The notes under the pieces: model-generated
Told to the model about the DNA's origin: nothing
What the model saw: only the letters and a program-made list of their open reading frames with translations
The model's database searches: none
In this document: positions 11,343-22,924 of the stretch, one piece after another
Numbering within the stretch: the stretch's first letter is position 1
How the letters are laid out: each line of letters opens with the position of its first letter
Made by a program: the position numbers and the translations under genes
Assembly: GCA_037576195.1 (NCBI GenBank)
Contig: CM075104.1
Span: 15,640,211-15,704,210, forward strand
From: Phytoseiulus persimilis
Taxonomy: Eukaryota; Arthropoda; Arachnida; Mesostigmata; Phytoseiidae
Direction of reading: 5' to 3'
Length of the DNA stretch: 64,000 bases

Positions 11343-13599
11343 CCGTGGGAGAACCGCTTTGTGTCTGCCCGAGGCTGCAAACTTCCGCGATAGTTCCGAA
11401 TCGGACTCCGAATAGTAGCAGTTCTTTATTTACACTCATGATAGCTCTAGATCGGATCGAAGCAAACACGCGGATTAGTCACGCGAGCCTATCCGTTACT
11501 TTTGTTCGTGCTTCATTTCGTAATATAATAGTTCGAGGTCGTCGCACACAGAAATGACGTTCATAGGCGATGTGCATGGGAGTGTTTTCGATCTCGAGGA
11601 GAGGCAGGAAATGACACGTTTCCGCGAACTCGTTTCGTTGGACATCTAAACGACCGGCAGCGATTTCTCACAGGAGTGCTCCCAGGTTCAGTGCTGACTC
11701 GCCAGTGGAAAAGCATCGCCGGCAGGCCCGAGCAAGCGCGGGCTTCGCAGCTTCCGCGAAACCAAGATTTCACTTCGAGCCGCGGATTGTAATCTTTCAG
11801 TCTCGGTGTTCTCCACTGAGAGTTTCATCGGCATGCATGGCTCCCTCTGCAGTTCGCGAGTGAATGTCGGGACAGCCAGGGCTCAAAAGAATCCACGGGA
11901 GGCCGAGATGACAGTTCCCAGCGAATTTAAGCCACTGTTCCCGCCCGTCCAAGAACGCGGTCGTTTCCGACGCTGGCGTTGGTCCATCCGCTGTTGAGCG
12001 AACTCTGAACGGAGTTCCCGGACTCGGTCTGTGCAAAAATGCGCGGAATGCTCCGATACTTAGCCGTGTCCTAACTCATTTACTGTTGGCTTCAAATTTC
12101 TGTTCGGGGGGTGGTGTATCCCGTGGTGGCTCGCGTAAGATAGTGATAGGACGGCTATAGGGAGTTAGCCGCGCCTCGGGCTCTATTGTCTGAATACACC
12201 GATCTCACGGAGTGTCTTGATGGTAGAATCTCCAGATAATTATCATTCTTCCGATTCAGCGACAATCTTATCGCCATACATGGAGCCACGAGGAGACAGC
12301 TTACTTCCTGCTGATGCCACCTTGAACGATAGGATCAATCGGAAGGGGATAGGAGATCCACGAGACAGATATACAAGGAGGCGAGAGTGCAAATTCTCAG
12401 AGGTCGGTTGCATCGATTCATGCAGCACCATTCGGAACCGAACGATGGCTTTCCACGGTGGTTCTCGCATGTCATTGCGCACCACGATCGAGTTCGCTCC
12501 CGAGTCAGTGAATGCTCGGAACACATTTCACGAGGCTCCCTCTCTCAGCCCGTTTTCACAGCTCCACCGTTCTTTTCAGTTAGTGAACCGTCAGGGTATC
12601 TTCCCGTTCGAATCAACTTCATACAGGGTCTTCTCAGAAACAGAAACAATTAGGCCTACTCCTACCCAGTTGATTGGAGTGTGGGAAATGCTCAGTGAAG
12701 TAGCAGTTAACAAAACGGATGGTTGGTAGAATCATCGAATCGCTCATGGGAGTCGCGGATTTAATCGATGAGCCGCGTTATTCCTTTATTGGCTCAAAGT
12801 TTCCACGGTCGACCAGGAATGAATCTTTCCTTCTACTTCAAATTGAGACTCAATCACACGGCGAGGTCGTGCGACCATCGATGCATTCTGCCGTCACCAC
12901 GTCGAGTCGCCATTCAGCGACTTTAGAGGAGGAGTCAGCGGCGAGCCCATGGCAAGAGAGATATCGTCAGCAGATTGTTTCCAATGAATGAGTGGGGCCA
13001 CGCTCAATGGGAACTTCGAGCGAATCTCCAAGTTCGGGCGCGTCAAAAATATCTTATTCCAAATGCGCGATATTCCGACACTGCGGTATCAAACAAGTTG
13101 AGAGCGTCCCCTGTTCATTATTGAAGACGTACACCCGGAGCGCTTCCCAACTACTCCCCTAAGAATCGCCCAGTGCTCACAGAGTGCATCCGCAACTCGA
13201 AATGTTCCACAACAATCGCCGAACAATGAAATAATAACTCTCGGGAGCCACTTGTCGCGCTCGAATATTAGGGACCCCGGGGCTCATTGAACGAAGCTTC
13301 ATCAACAGAAGCAATCGAAACTCACATTCCAACATCACCCGAGTCCAACTAACCGCAACCCACTCGTCCATATGATGGCGTCAAAATCCTCTACATCGGA
13401 GCCGCTCAGAATCAGTGAACAACGATCGAGTGAAATCGACGAACAAAATCTCCGATAGGACAATGATGGTGAAAGGCCATTAAGACGATTCTTAACTCCC
13501 GATTGGATCTCGCATTCCAGTAATGAACCACCGTTTTGGCACGAATCGCTATGTGTTCATTTATTGTTCTCCTAGACCGTTGAGAAAGAGAGCAAACAG
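11343..13599. other. Intergenic region; nothing recognised
   Basis: A 170-codon plus-strand frame at 12217-12729 (starting TTG ATG) has a composition typical of chance frames in this genome and overlaps minus-strand frames equally well. No promoter, repeat or RNA gene was identified. Confidence 0.4.
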
Positions 13600-13960
13600 C
13601 CTCGACGATATTCGAGCTTTTGTGAGCGAAGCGGGAGGGTCCGCGATCTCGCCCGCGATCGTGCTCCATTCGTCTCACCACTACAGCTGGCAAACAAGTC
13701 GAGTTTCTAGAATGTTCCCTGATGTGAGACTGGTAGGGAAAAGTTCGAGCTTGGGAGTCGACGAGCGGAACGCCGATGATATTCAGACGAACTTGAGCTT
13801 GAGGTCGAAAAAACCCTTGTGCCCAAGAGCGTCGTGACCCTCTCGCAAGAAGTAACGTACACGACACGTGGGACGCGAGTAAAATTGAAATCCCAATGTC
13901 GGAGTTCGAGATCAGGCCGAATAGCAGCGTAGAATCTCAAGTAGACTATTTCGGTTTCAA
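13600..13960 (-). mobile_element. Decayed LTR-retrotransposon fragment (Ty3/Gypsy-like integrase region)
   Basis: One minus-strand segment (about 13786-13860) reads LREGHDALGHKGFF. This matches the H....GH.G part of the HHCC zinc-binding region at the start of Ty3/Gypsy-type integrases. Flanking minus-strand sequence has weak resemblance to the neighbouring integrase parts. No reverse transcriptase, LTRs or target duplications were found. The piece is broken in several places, short and old. It is treated as a fossil. Confidence 0.35.
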
Positions 13961-16200
13961 GGAGTAGAGCTGAGGAGAGGGAAGTCAATGAGGAAGCGGG
14001 AGCGGGGGCAACCCGGACGAAACGAAGCCTAATGACGACCAGACGAACGACCCATTGAAGGAGAAGACGAAAAAGTAGCTTTCGATGTTGACTTGTAATA
14101 AGGCGGGCTCGAACGTTTGCGGAACAGAATCAACATCCCCGTTGCTGGATTCTCCTCGATTTCTCATCGACTCCGGGTTCGCCAACTCCCTCAGTTGTTC
14201 CACTAGCAGCATACGAGGTGATCATTGACAGAGCTCTTCCGTGAGTACACAGGAGGGTCTCCGTTTAAGATAAAGTTTCACGCGGAGGCGGAGGTTTTCC
14301 GCGCTTCCGTGGAGCGAGCTCGCCAAACAAAAGATATAACCAGTCTGTTTCTGGATTCACGCCCCGTCTGCGATTCACAGTCCAACGTAATGGACACGCC
14401 TACAGCGCTGCAGAGTAGGCATCGCTAACAGCACTAGCTCCGTTATTATGAGGCGGAGAGAAGAAACAACGTCGACCTCGAGAGTCCTTTCCGGTTTCCT
14501 CCGGAGCGCGGAGACTTTTCCGAATCACGCAACTATTGCGCGATCTTCCGGATGTTCATTCCCACCCCGACGCGACACGTCACGGGGCCAATTCTCGATG
14601 ACCGCAAGTCTCAAGATCCCAAGTCCTGGAATCTTCCGTCTCAGGCTCGAAATTCCCAGCTGACTCTGCGCATGAGCAGGAGAACAATCGACGAACAAAC
14701 ATTGCACGGTACTCGAATCGACCTTCGATCGTCCGACCATTTCCTCCCACGTGATTCTGTTCATCCTTATTCGGTTACTCGACCTGGTACCGACCATTTC
14801 ACGCTCCGTTCTACCCCCAGCTGTCTCTGCAAGTTTCGCCCCGTCTGCAATGCGATCTCGCCCCGAGGGACCCGGGCGACATTAACGCGTTTTTAGCTCA
14901 GTGGTACAGCTAGCTTTCAGCAACGACAGAACAGCCGCTATGCCCCTAAATTAAATTCATAAATGAACTCGAGTTTTTATCTCAGCTAGCTACCGACCTG
15001 CTCTACAAGAATCCGTCGTCGCTGCCGCCGCCGCTGTCATCGTTGCCGGCCGCCCACTCCACACGAGGTGGAATCCGTATTGCGAATATTCCTCTCTTCG
15101 GATGTAAAACAAAGTCGCTGAGTCTCCTGGGCGTCAGCCGTTTGACCGAGGCAACAGGATGAGGGAGCTGGCGGGCACTGCGAGACGTTGCGGACGAATC
15201 GGCTCCAAGCCATCGGGCAGTGACCTGGTAATCGCAATATCGATAGACACTAATCTGCAAAAGGCTGCAATGTTATCTACGAGCAGACAAGCTCCGTGAC
15301 CAGCATTATCTAGCGCTTTCCCGCCTGCCAGCCTGCCTGCGTGGTTGACTGGCGGCGGCAAGGTTCGCGTGGCACCGAACGGACGAGCAGGCGGAAGAAC
15401 GAGGGAGCGGCGTGGAGGCAATCCTATACTGCGAGAATCACATCTTTCATCAGACTGAAGCCGGGGATCAACTCGTCTATCGTATTGGCTTCCTTCTCTC
15501 TTTCTGATGGTAAAGCCCGGCATCGCAAAAACCAGAGCACGGAATCTTCGCTCTTCGAGATTATCGTGTGCCGCACGCGTGACCGGAAAATTTATATGAG
15601 GTATCCCTTCTGTACGAGGATGATTCGACCAGAGACCCTATGAAAGTCGAAACAACGGCAGCGATCTTGATCCTGCGGACGAGCGGCTCGAAACTTTTTT
15701 CCCACGAACCTGGAGCGCAACTGCCGGAACCTTCATGCGGATCGCATGAAATGCTCGGACACGGATACTTCAGTATCCCGCGACCACGAGTGTATGAACT
15801 GGACGTCGGAGCACAATTCAGCATGTTCCGAATTGTATTCCATCTGGCTTTTCCAGAGCAAAAACTAGACTCTTCGAGAAACAATTCCCGCTCCCTGGTG
15901 GTCGTTGCTGATGAGGCCCGATTTCCGTCAAACAAGCCTCACGAGACCGGCGGCGGACAGTCGCTCCGGAAATCTCGATTTGTCCCCATCATCCATCGTA
16001 TCCAGTTGTGAGCTTCTCGACTCGTGCGGGTCGCACAAGCATACTCCCGGTTCGTAAACTCGAGATTTCATCGGCGCATGTTTGCTTGAATAATTTCCGC
16101 TTTTCGAGCATGAGGGTTTCAGTGCAGGTCCGGGTTCTCAGAAGGGGGAGCGAGCTGAACAACTCCTTCCCCGAATTCAAGAGCGAGGGATGATCAGTAC
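13961..16200. other. Intergenic region; nothing recognised
   Basis: It contains a tRNA A-box look-alike at about 14893-14912 with no matching B box, and GCC/GCT-rich simple sequence near 15015-15055. No gene was recognised. Confidence 0.4.
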
Positions 16201-16218
16201 GAGCGGGCTGAAGCACAA

Positions 16219-16250
16219 TATAAGCTCGAGTCGATCGACTGTGAATCACT
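16219..16250 (+). promoter_or_regulatory. TATA box and initiator of the secreted acidic protein gene
   Basis: TATAAG at 16219-16224 is followed by TCACT at 16246-16250, an arthropod-type initiator. The presumed start A at 16248 is 29 bp from the first T of the TATA box, the ideal spacing. The predicted 5' UTR is only about 22 nt, ending at ATG 16270. A TATA/Inr promoter suggests a strongly or tissue-specifically expressed gene. Confidence 0.65.
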
Positions 16251-16269
16251 CTCGAGTTGTGTTCTGATC

Positions 16270-17454
16270 ATGCTCTGTGCCCTTCTCGTAGCAGGATGTT
16301 TCTTCTACCAGGTTTCGAGCTACCCCGCTTCGTCTTCCCCTCACCCCCCAACATCAGGGATGTTCGCTTTCCGAGGTTTCGACGCCCTTCCGACTTCATT
16401 CTTCCCTTCCCGCGGATTAACATCCCAACGTTTATCATCCTGGCTTGCTGAATTCGAACCTGTTGAAATGCACGTCGCGGAGTACAGAGACGAGCCGCAG
16501 TTCGACGAGCGCAACTCGCGGGAACGACGACGACGACAGCGACGACTCCTACAACAACGAGAACGAGAAGTGCTACTACAACAACAACGCGAAGACTACC
16601 CCAGCCTCTACTCGATTTTCGAGAACGCCATCGAGTCGATCAAGCACGCGGGTCGAATCCTCTCTCAGTACATCGAGCCTCCCTTCGGAAACGCGGGGCG
16701 GCCCGTCCGTGTGCTGAAGAACTACGTCGTCAGATTCCAGGACCCGGAAGTTATGGAACGTCGGAGGAACGCCCGCGTCATGCATTTGACCGACCACTAT
16801 CTCACAGAGCCAAGTTTGGGAGAACATCTGAGTCCCGCTGAAACCACCGAGAACGCTCCCGAACATCACGCCCCTCTCCTCATCGGCCCCGATAACAGTG
16901 AAGACGACGCTCACGATGGCAACTCAACGAGCTCAACGCAAGCCACGGATGCTAAGGGCATCTCTGATCCCATCGAAATCCCATCTCACGAGGGATCGGG
17001 AGATGGCATCGAAGGTGACCCAGATGAAAAAGTTCCCGAACACCCGGAACCCACCGAGAACGCTCCGGAGATTCCCGCTCCCTTCGTTGTCCGCGATAAC
17101 GGTGGCGATACCAGCCAAGAAAGTGCCACAACGATCGCGACGTATGTCGTGCACGACGAGGGCCTCTCTGGTAACGGAAGCACCACTCTTGATGGCTCAT
17201 TGGATAGCGATGAGAGTACTTCACCGGCGAGCGTGCCTGAAAATGCGAATCATCGCAACGGCAGTGAGGCTCAGGTCGAGCCCAAGGTCTTTGCTCAAAC
17301 GGCTGGAAGCTTGAAGCTCACGTCAGATGAGGTCGATCAAGAGGAGATAAGCGGGGAACCGTTCCCGCCTATGTTATCGCTCAAGGAGCTGGACTCCACG
17401 GACGATAAGAACCCAACGGAGCTCCTGCCTTATGAGCTGAAGAAGAAGAAGTAG
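16270..17454 (+). CDS. Secreted acidic repeat-bearing protein, unknown family
   Basis: An uninterrupted 394-codon frame with no intron. Residues 1-17 form a signal peptide (hydrophobic LCALLVAGCFFYQV, then SS). Residues 83-108 are an Arg/Gln/Glu-rich helix-prone block with RERRRRQRR, encoded by near-repetitive CGA/CAA DNA; it could be a basic cleavage site. Residues 109-185 (YPSLYSIFENAIESI... to LTDHYLTEP) look folded. The rest is acidic, Ser/Thr/Pro-rich and probably disordered, with two copies of a repeat: PAETTENAPEHHAPLLIGPD (189-208) and EPTENAPEIPAPFVVRDN (260-277). Sequons are at NST 218 and NGS 302. The tail ends in KKKK. A good TATA/Inr lies just upstream and AATAAA is 52 nt after the stop. 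I recognise no family; salivary, eggshell or cuticle-associated roles are possible but not shown. Confidence 0.85.
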   Translation: MLCALLVAGCFFYQVSSYPASSSPHPPTSGMFAFRGFDALPTSFFPSRGLTSQRLSSWLAEFEPVEMHVAEYRDEPQFDERNSRERRRRQRRLLQQREREVLLQQQREDYPSLYSIFENAIESIKHAGRILSQYIEPPFGNAGRPVRVLKNYVVRFQDPEVMERRRNARVMHLTDHYLTEPSLGEHLSPAETTENAPEHHAPLLIGPDNSEDDAHDGNSTSSTQATDAKGISDPIEIPSHEGSGDGIEGDPDEKVPEHPEPTENAPEIPAPFVVRDNGGDTSQESATTIATYVVHDEGLSGNGSTTLDGSLDSDESTSPASVPENANHRNGSEAQVEPKVFAQTAGSLKLTSDEVDQEEISGEPFPPMLSLKELDSTDDKNPTELLPYELKKKK

Positions 17455-17505
17455 AGTCTAAATCTTGTTTACCGTGGAAGAAGCTTGTCGCGTTTTCTGC
17501 TCTTT

Positions 17506-17511
17506 AATAAA
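17506..17511 (+). terminator. Polyadenylation signal AATAAA of the secreted acidic protein gene
   Basis: The perfect AATAAA begins 52 nt after the stop codon. With the TATA box it defines a compact transcript of roughly 1.3 kb. Confidence 0.7.
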
Positions 17512-18169
17512 ATCTTTATCGAATTCCCCGTCTTCTCCTTCGATCTTCAGAATCACTTGAATGAGATGAGATCTATAATTCGTATCAGAGTTTTCGAATC
17601 CCTTCGGGAGTGTAATCGTGGAACGTTCATCCTCGATGGAAACTCCTGAGTGGAATCCGCATCAGAGTTCCGAAAATGAAGATATACCGGATCGTCCTGT
17701 ATCTCGATTCAGATCGACCCAGCGGCAACGACTGTCCTCGTTTCTCCTGTCGATGTATTCTCCATTTTTAGGGATAGACTGAGTATTTTTCCCTTGGTTT
17801 CTCTCCACGATGTTCGGTCAAAGCAAGTACCGTATTTATCCTAATGAGAGAGCATGCTCCTTTTTTCGAACTGCGTTTGGGTGCCTGTTTTCCGAAGCGG
17901 TACATAAAGCACATCTGCTTGTTTTCCAGACTCACGTTGCGCTGCCGCTCACTTACTCACTGAGATATATATTTCTCCAAATGCCGAGAGCCTGGCTCGC
18001 ATAGTCCTCGAGATCAAAACACGTGAAAGGAAGGAATCGAATAAGAGCAAGTCCTGTGGGGGAATGCGAAATAAAGCCCGATATTCTACACCAGACAAGG
18101 ACTCTGGTTCATTTACTCCTCAAAATGAGAGCTATAATTCATACGAGTTACAAACGTTTACGTTTCCAG

Positions 18170-18490
18170 GAGACAGAGTTTTTTTTTTCTATCAGAAACG
18201 GTTCAATTATGTCTGTTTCGCACGCAATGCGTCGAGCTGAATCTCTATGCGGCGAATTGAGAATCGATGTAAGTGAGCATCGAGACAGGCAGGAGGCGGA
18301 GGATGATTGACTTCCGCATCAGGAACTTTTTAGCCTTCTGAACTGAAACACAGGCTCCTCAAGATCTTCCGAAAGTTCCTCGAGGTGCCTCGCTCACTCA
18401 TTTCTCATGCTTGACTTGCAGTCGACTCGCGATCAAGCCATTCTGGGAATTCTTCATTCCAATGGGATGAGAATCCTCGCCTCCGACTGA
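18170..18490 (+). CDS. Candidate 3' part of a small spliced gene
   Basis: A 99-nt segment (18170-18268) lies between TTTCCAG and GTAAGT and is fully open for 33 codons. A 153-bp intron later, a strong acceptor (pyrimidine-rich, ending TTGACTTGCAG at 18421) opens exon 18422-18490. This continues in the same phase (STRDQAILGILHSNGMRILA) to a stop. An internal ATG is at 18209. A second acceptor after a run of T lies at 18193-18195, so the 5' end is uncertain. No upstream coding exon was identified and the protein is not recognised. Matching phase and two good splice signals are the only support. Confidence 0.22.
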
Positions 18491-18618
18491 AACTTCTCCC
18501 CCAGCCAGAGAGTTTGGATTGCTCCGCCGACAGCTTCTTGCCATCAGCTCGCTTGCGAGTCGTTCTTTGCGTTCACAACTCTCCGCTTTTGTGCCTTTCG
18601 CTGCATCTTTCTGCGAAG

Positions 18619-18629
18619 CCCCCCCCCCC
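18619..18629. repeat. Poly(C) run, 11 nt
   Basis: Eleven consecutive C inside a GC-rich leader-like block. It is the first of three such runs in the gene-poor half. Confidence 0.9.
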
Positions 18630-21600
18630 TCCAGACAGACGACAACGCACGGGTTCGTGCCTGCCGCAGCGGCAGGGCGTTGTTGTGGCTTGGTGTCGTT
18701 GCACGGGGTGACGGCTGCGTTCTCTGTTGTCTAGTCGTTAAGGGCGAGTGAGTGTCTTTGCGACGACAACGACAGTGACGACGACGACATCAACAACAAT
18801 GACGGCTTCTTATTTGATCCGAACGGAGCGAGCTGCGAAGAAGAACTTTTAAGTGTTCCTTTCCCCGGGAAAGCTTTGCCCGTCGAAGTGGTCGCTCTCG
18901 TAGTCGTTGTCTCCTCAGTCAGTCGACGACGACGACGGAGAGGGCATCATCCATCCCTCTTCCTTGGTCGCCAACAACGTTAGGGGTTCTCTCCCGACGT
19001 TGAGCCAATTTCGGAGAAGTTTCCTCTCGCCTGTCGAAAACTAGGTTTCCTCGACTTTGTCAGTTCCGCTCGTGTGGTTGAAAAATCATGAGTCCACGGC
19101 TCCCACAAGACGATTACTCTCGGGGTGGGCCGCGAAACATGGGGTCCAATCAAATTGACTCCTCCGTTCGCTGTTCTGAAATTAGAGCTGGGTTCTGGAC
19201 TCAAATTAACGCTAATTGAAACCAAGAGCGGTCATTCCTGCGTTTATAACGCTCCGCAGCAATCACTCTGGCGAGATCAATAAGGCTGAGCTTCGCCCCA
19301 CTTACTGTATCCGCTTGCTACGGCATTCGAGAACGTTCCTTCCTCCCGGGACTCCAAACGTCCTCCCCTCTGAGGAACACTCAAAGTTCAACAAGCAGAC
19401 TTCCCGCAGAGGTTCCCGCGTCCCGATCCGCAGGTCTGGAATTACGCAACGACGTTGACGATATCTGGAGCTTGAGGCCGGAGAACGAGCTCTCAGTTCG
19501 AGGACGCTCGCCGCCATTCCCATCCTCCTCGAAATGTAATCTGTGGGTCTTTGCGAGCAGCCGACAATCAGCTCCAGCTCGGAAGACAACGCTAGAATTG
19601 GACATTTACAATACCTTTGGCTATTGCCCCTGTTCCCTGCCCTGCCTGGTCGTTTTCGAATCATAAGAACGAAGCCGTTGAGGATGAATATCGACTCGCA
19701 CCCGACACGGGAAAGAGGCGAACGGGGACAACAGTGCGCTACCTTGTTTGGCGGAGGTCGTTGGCGACGATTCGAAGAGCTCGAGGAGAAGAAGCCCGGG
19801 GGAATCGGAACCAGGTTCTAGGAGCCGTCGTGACCCTGAGAGCTCCTGTTGGCGAATTCTGCGGTCAAAAAGAGAAGAATTCTGTGGCGAGAGTCTCAAT
19901 CATCGCTTGATCTCCCTTGGGCTGCGTCGATCTCTGCGCCCACTGAACGAAACAACGGTGGCTCACCAAGAGTATGCAGCAGGGGCATGAGAAATCTGAC
20001 TTCTCATTCGACAACGAGACGAATGTGAGCTCCCGCGCACATTCTGTCCCGCTGTCGGCAAGAGCACATCGGAGTCCGCTGCCGGAGTCGCCGAGTGGGA
20101 CATAACTGACAGGAAGGATTCGGAATGAATCAGAATTATTTGTCTGCTGTCTGTCGCTCTTAATGCGTTTTCCTTGTTCGTCATGTTCGTCTCGGATTCT
20201 CGCTTCATTCTGAATCTTTCGCGTCCTGTACTGACTGCGTCGGTGGACTCTCTACAGCCTGTTACCGGCACTGCCTGGTTCCCAGGGTATCGATTCCAGC
20301 CGGAAAATATTCCTTTTCCTCGTGTTCCGTTCTTCACCGCCGGTCGTCGTGATAGTTCGTCGTCAGCGGGAGCGAACACGCCACTTGAATATTCCCGAGT
20401 CGAGTCCGTGTCGGAGGATCTCGGAGCGTCGCAACGCTTGGACGTCATTCGAGCTTCCTGGATAACCCGACGTTGCCATCGGTGGTCAGCCCATCTGGCG
20501 GTCTGGGTGTTGTCGGCGCCGTAAGACAGCTCATTCGAGCGCAACAGTATGAACCTAACGATGTGTAGGCGATTTGGACGATGGCAAGAGAACCCGAACA
20601 AACGAGCGAAACAGGGCGTTGTTGTCGTCGCCTCCGCCGCGGCTGCCGGTCGTGATGCTCCTGGTTGTGGTGTTGGTAAGGAGAGAAGGAACCTCCCCCG
20701 CGTGGGCTACGACTCCCCGGAGTGAAGCTGGAAGCGACAAATGAGCTCTCCGTTGTGTTTCTGACGGACGACGCTTTTTATTGAGCGTTGCCCGTGGACA
20801 GCCGGATGAACGAGCGGGCAAGGAGACCAGCGTTGAAGGACGTGGGAGCGACCGAGTTGGTTACAGCTCCCGGCGGCTAGTCATCTACCCCGTCCGGTGG
20901 TGCAGAGTCGTGTAGCTCGGACTGGAGCGAGATCATCAGAACGAGAGTGGTGATGTCGACAACGACGACAGTAACGACACCCAAGCCAGCGGGACGAAAG
21001 CACGACCTCCCAGTGAGAAGACGGATCAGCTGGCGGCCTTAGCAGGACGCGTCCCGTTCCTCAGCGGAATCATTTTCACGGTTGTTGCTTCTGCAAACCT
21101 CCTCATCGGGGTCCTGTTGCCAACCAACACGCACGATACCTAAACCGAAACCGATCTTCCAGGTGTTCTTGGGGGTAGGAGTAACGAAGAGAAAATTCCT
21201 GCGCTCCTCGCGCGAGACTCGAAACGATGGACGCATTCGGCGCGGCACGAACACCATCTGCGCTCGATATCATCTCGCTTTCCGCGCTCCCGCCATTGTC
21301 AATTCAAACTCAGTCTGCGAACACTTTGAAGGATCGTTGTCGGAAACTCTCTTGCCCGGCTCCGAATGTTCGTCAATATCCGAGCTCGCAGCCGCTACGG
21401 ACGCACACGGAATCGCTCTTTGGCCATAAACAGAACTGTCGACGACAATGGCAACAAAAGGTGGTCACAAATTGAACAACACAATGGCCACAGCACGAGG
21501 GGATAGGCAGGCGGCCGAGCTCCGATGGGAAAAAAAGGGCGAGGAGGAAGGCGATTTGTGCGCTCGGCCGAGGAAAAGAAACTCAATTCTTCGAACAGAG

Positions 21601-22924
21601 GGAAGATCCCTCGGCGGTTCCGATGACGTTGACGACGAATCACCGTGTCGTCCTCGTCCCCACGGTCATTGTTGCTCCCACGTAACCTGATCCGCTGTCC
21701 GCCGAAGATCTGAGCAAGTTTCTTGTCGCACATTCGGGAAACCGCCGATCTTCCCGAGCAGGTTGAAGGAGACGACGGTGCTCACTCAGGAGGGGACCAG
21801 AAGTCTTCTTGGAAACGGGGCATCGGAGTTCCTGAAAATTCTGCGACCTCCGCTTCGCCGCTCATTACAGCGAACTGCCCTCGTCATCAGTAAAATGAGG
21901 GTTCCGGATCAAAAAAGGTTTCTTACCATGAAACTCTAGAACTCCTCGGGAAAAACATGGCTGCCGCTGTCTCAGGCTTTTCCCGCTGTCCTCGAGGGGC
22001 TTCCCTCGCGAGATACGTTCTAAAAGTGAGCATCCGCTCACGTCTTGGCGTCCCGCTCGAGACAGCATCAGTGCGGCGGTGCGTATCGTCCTCATCCGCA
22101 CGTCTCCTCTCGAGCTCGTTGACCACTCGATGGTCGCATCGGTTTGAAGGTGCTGCCATCGAATGCCTCGACTTGAATCGATGTGTCGGCCATCCCATCT
22201 TGTCCCTGGATCGCTCATGCTCTTCGAACGGTGTTAAGGCACTATAACAGCGATGCTCACTCTTCGACTGAGAGAGCAGAGACAGGCAGTTTAGATTGGC
22301 ACTGTCGGGGGCGAACGAAGCTTTGAAACGACCGATCCGAGCGGCGAAAATAAATTTCGTTCCCAGGCCCGCGGACGACACTGGCGCCATGGCTGACAGT
22401 GTCCGCTCGTTTCTGCTACGGAATCGACGGATGCTCCTAATAGGATGGTTCCCGACAACGGAAAATAGGAAACATTCCATGGGAGGGCACACGAGTCACC
22501 AGCTGAGCCATCCCAACTAGTTGACCGGTTGCCTCCTCGCCATATCTGCAGCTGGCCTGGTAGAGGCCGCTCCGAAGGGCCGTTCATTGGCTTTATTACC
22601 TTGATTCCCCCTCCCCGCTCGCCCCCCACTCTCCCTCAGCTACACTTAAGTGCCAATTGCGGCTTAACTGGGTCTGGTTGCCCGGACGGTTGACCAGCGT
22701 TTTCTTCTTGCTCCCCCTCCTCGAGTCAGACAGTCAGCCGGTCAGCCAGCGACGAAAACGGGGGAGGGCGCAGTAAGGAAATTGTTCTAATTCCCGAGAG
22801 AGCCCCATTGTGGTACCGATGGGGAGAAGGACCCTCCGGTGCAGGGTCCACGGCTTCACGCGAGCGAGCTCAATGGCGTCCCCCCATGGTCCCGTTCGAT
22901 GCCTCCGACGGGAACCCCAAGCAG

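Larger units (their letters stand above)
17520..22900. other. Leader-like GC-rich region with CGA/GAC repeats; no recognised protein
   Basis: Blocks at about 18500-18960, 20560-21060 and 21440-21700 are rich in GACGAC, CAACAA and GTCGTC runs, with a poly(C) run at 18619-18629. Such sequence is typical of arthropod 5' leaders and promoters. No convincing long coding frame follows any of them. A possible two-exon coding unit near 18.2-18.5 kb is listed separately. Confidence 0.35.

Noticed and set aside
12243-12524. Minus-strand stretch FRAFTDSGANSIVV resembling a retropepsin active site (DSGA).
   Set aside because: No second conserved motif (flap or ILG-type strand) follows. A four-residue motif is easily met by chance.
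14880-14950. TAGCTCAGTGGTACAGC looks like a tRNA D-arm / A box.
   Set aside because: No B box, no anticodon or acceptor stem pairing follows within tRNA length.
19963-20601. 212-codon minus-strand open frame in a GC-rich block.
   Set aside because: Arg/Ser-rich composition typical of antisense frames over CGA/TCG-rich DNA. No domain.
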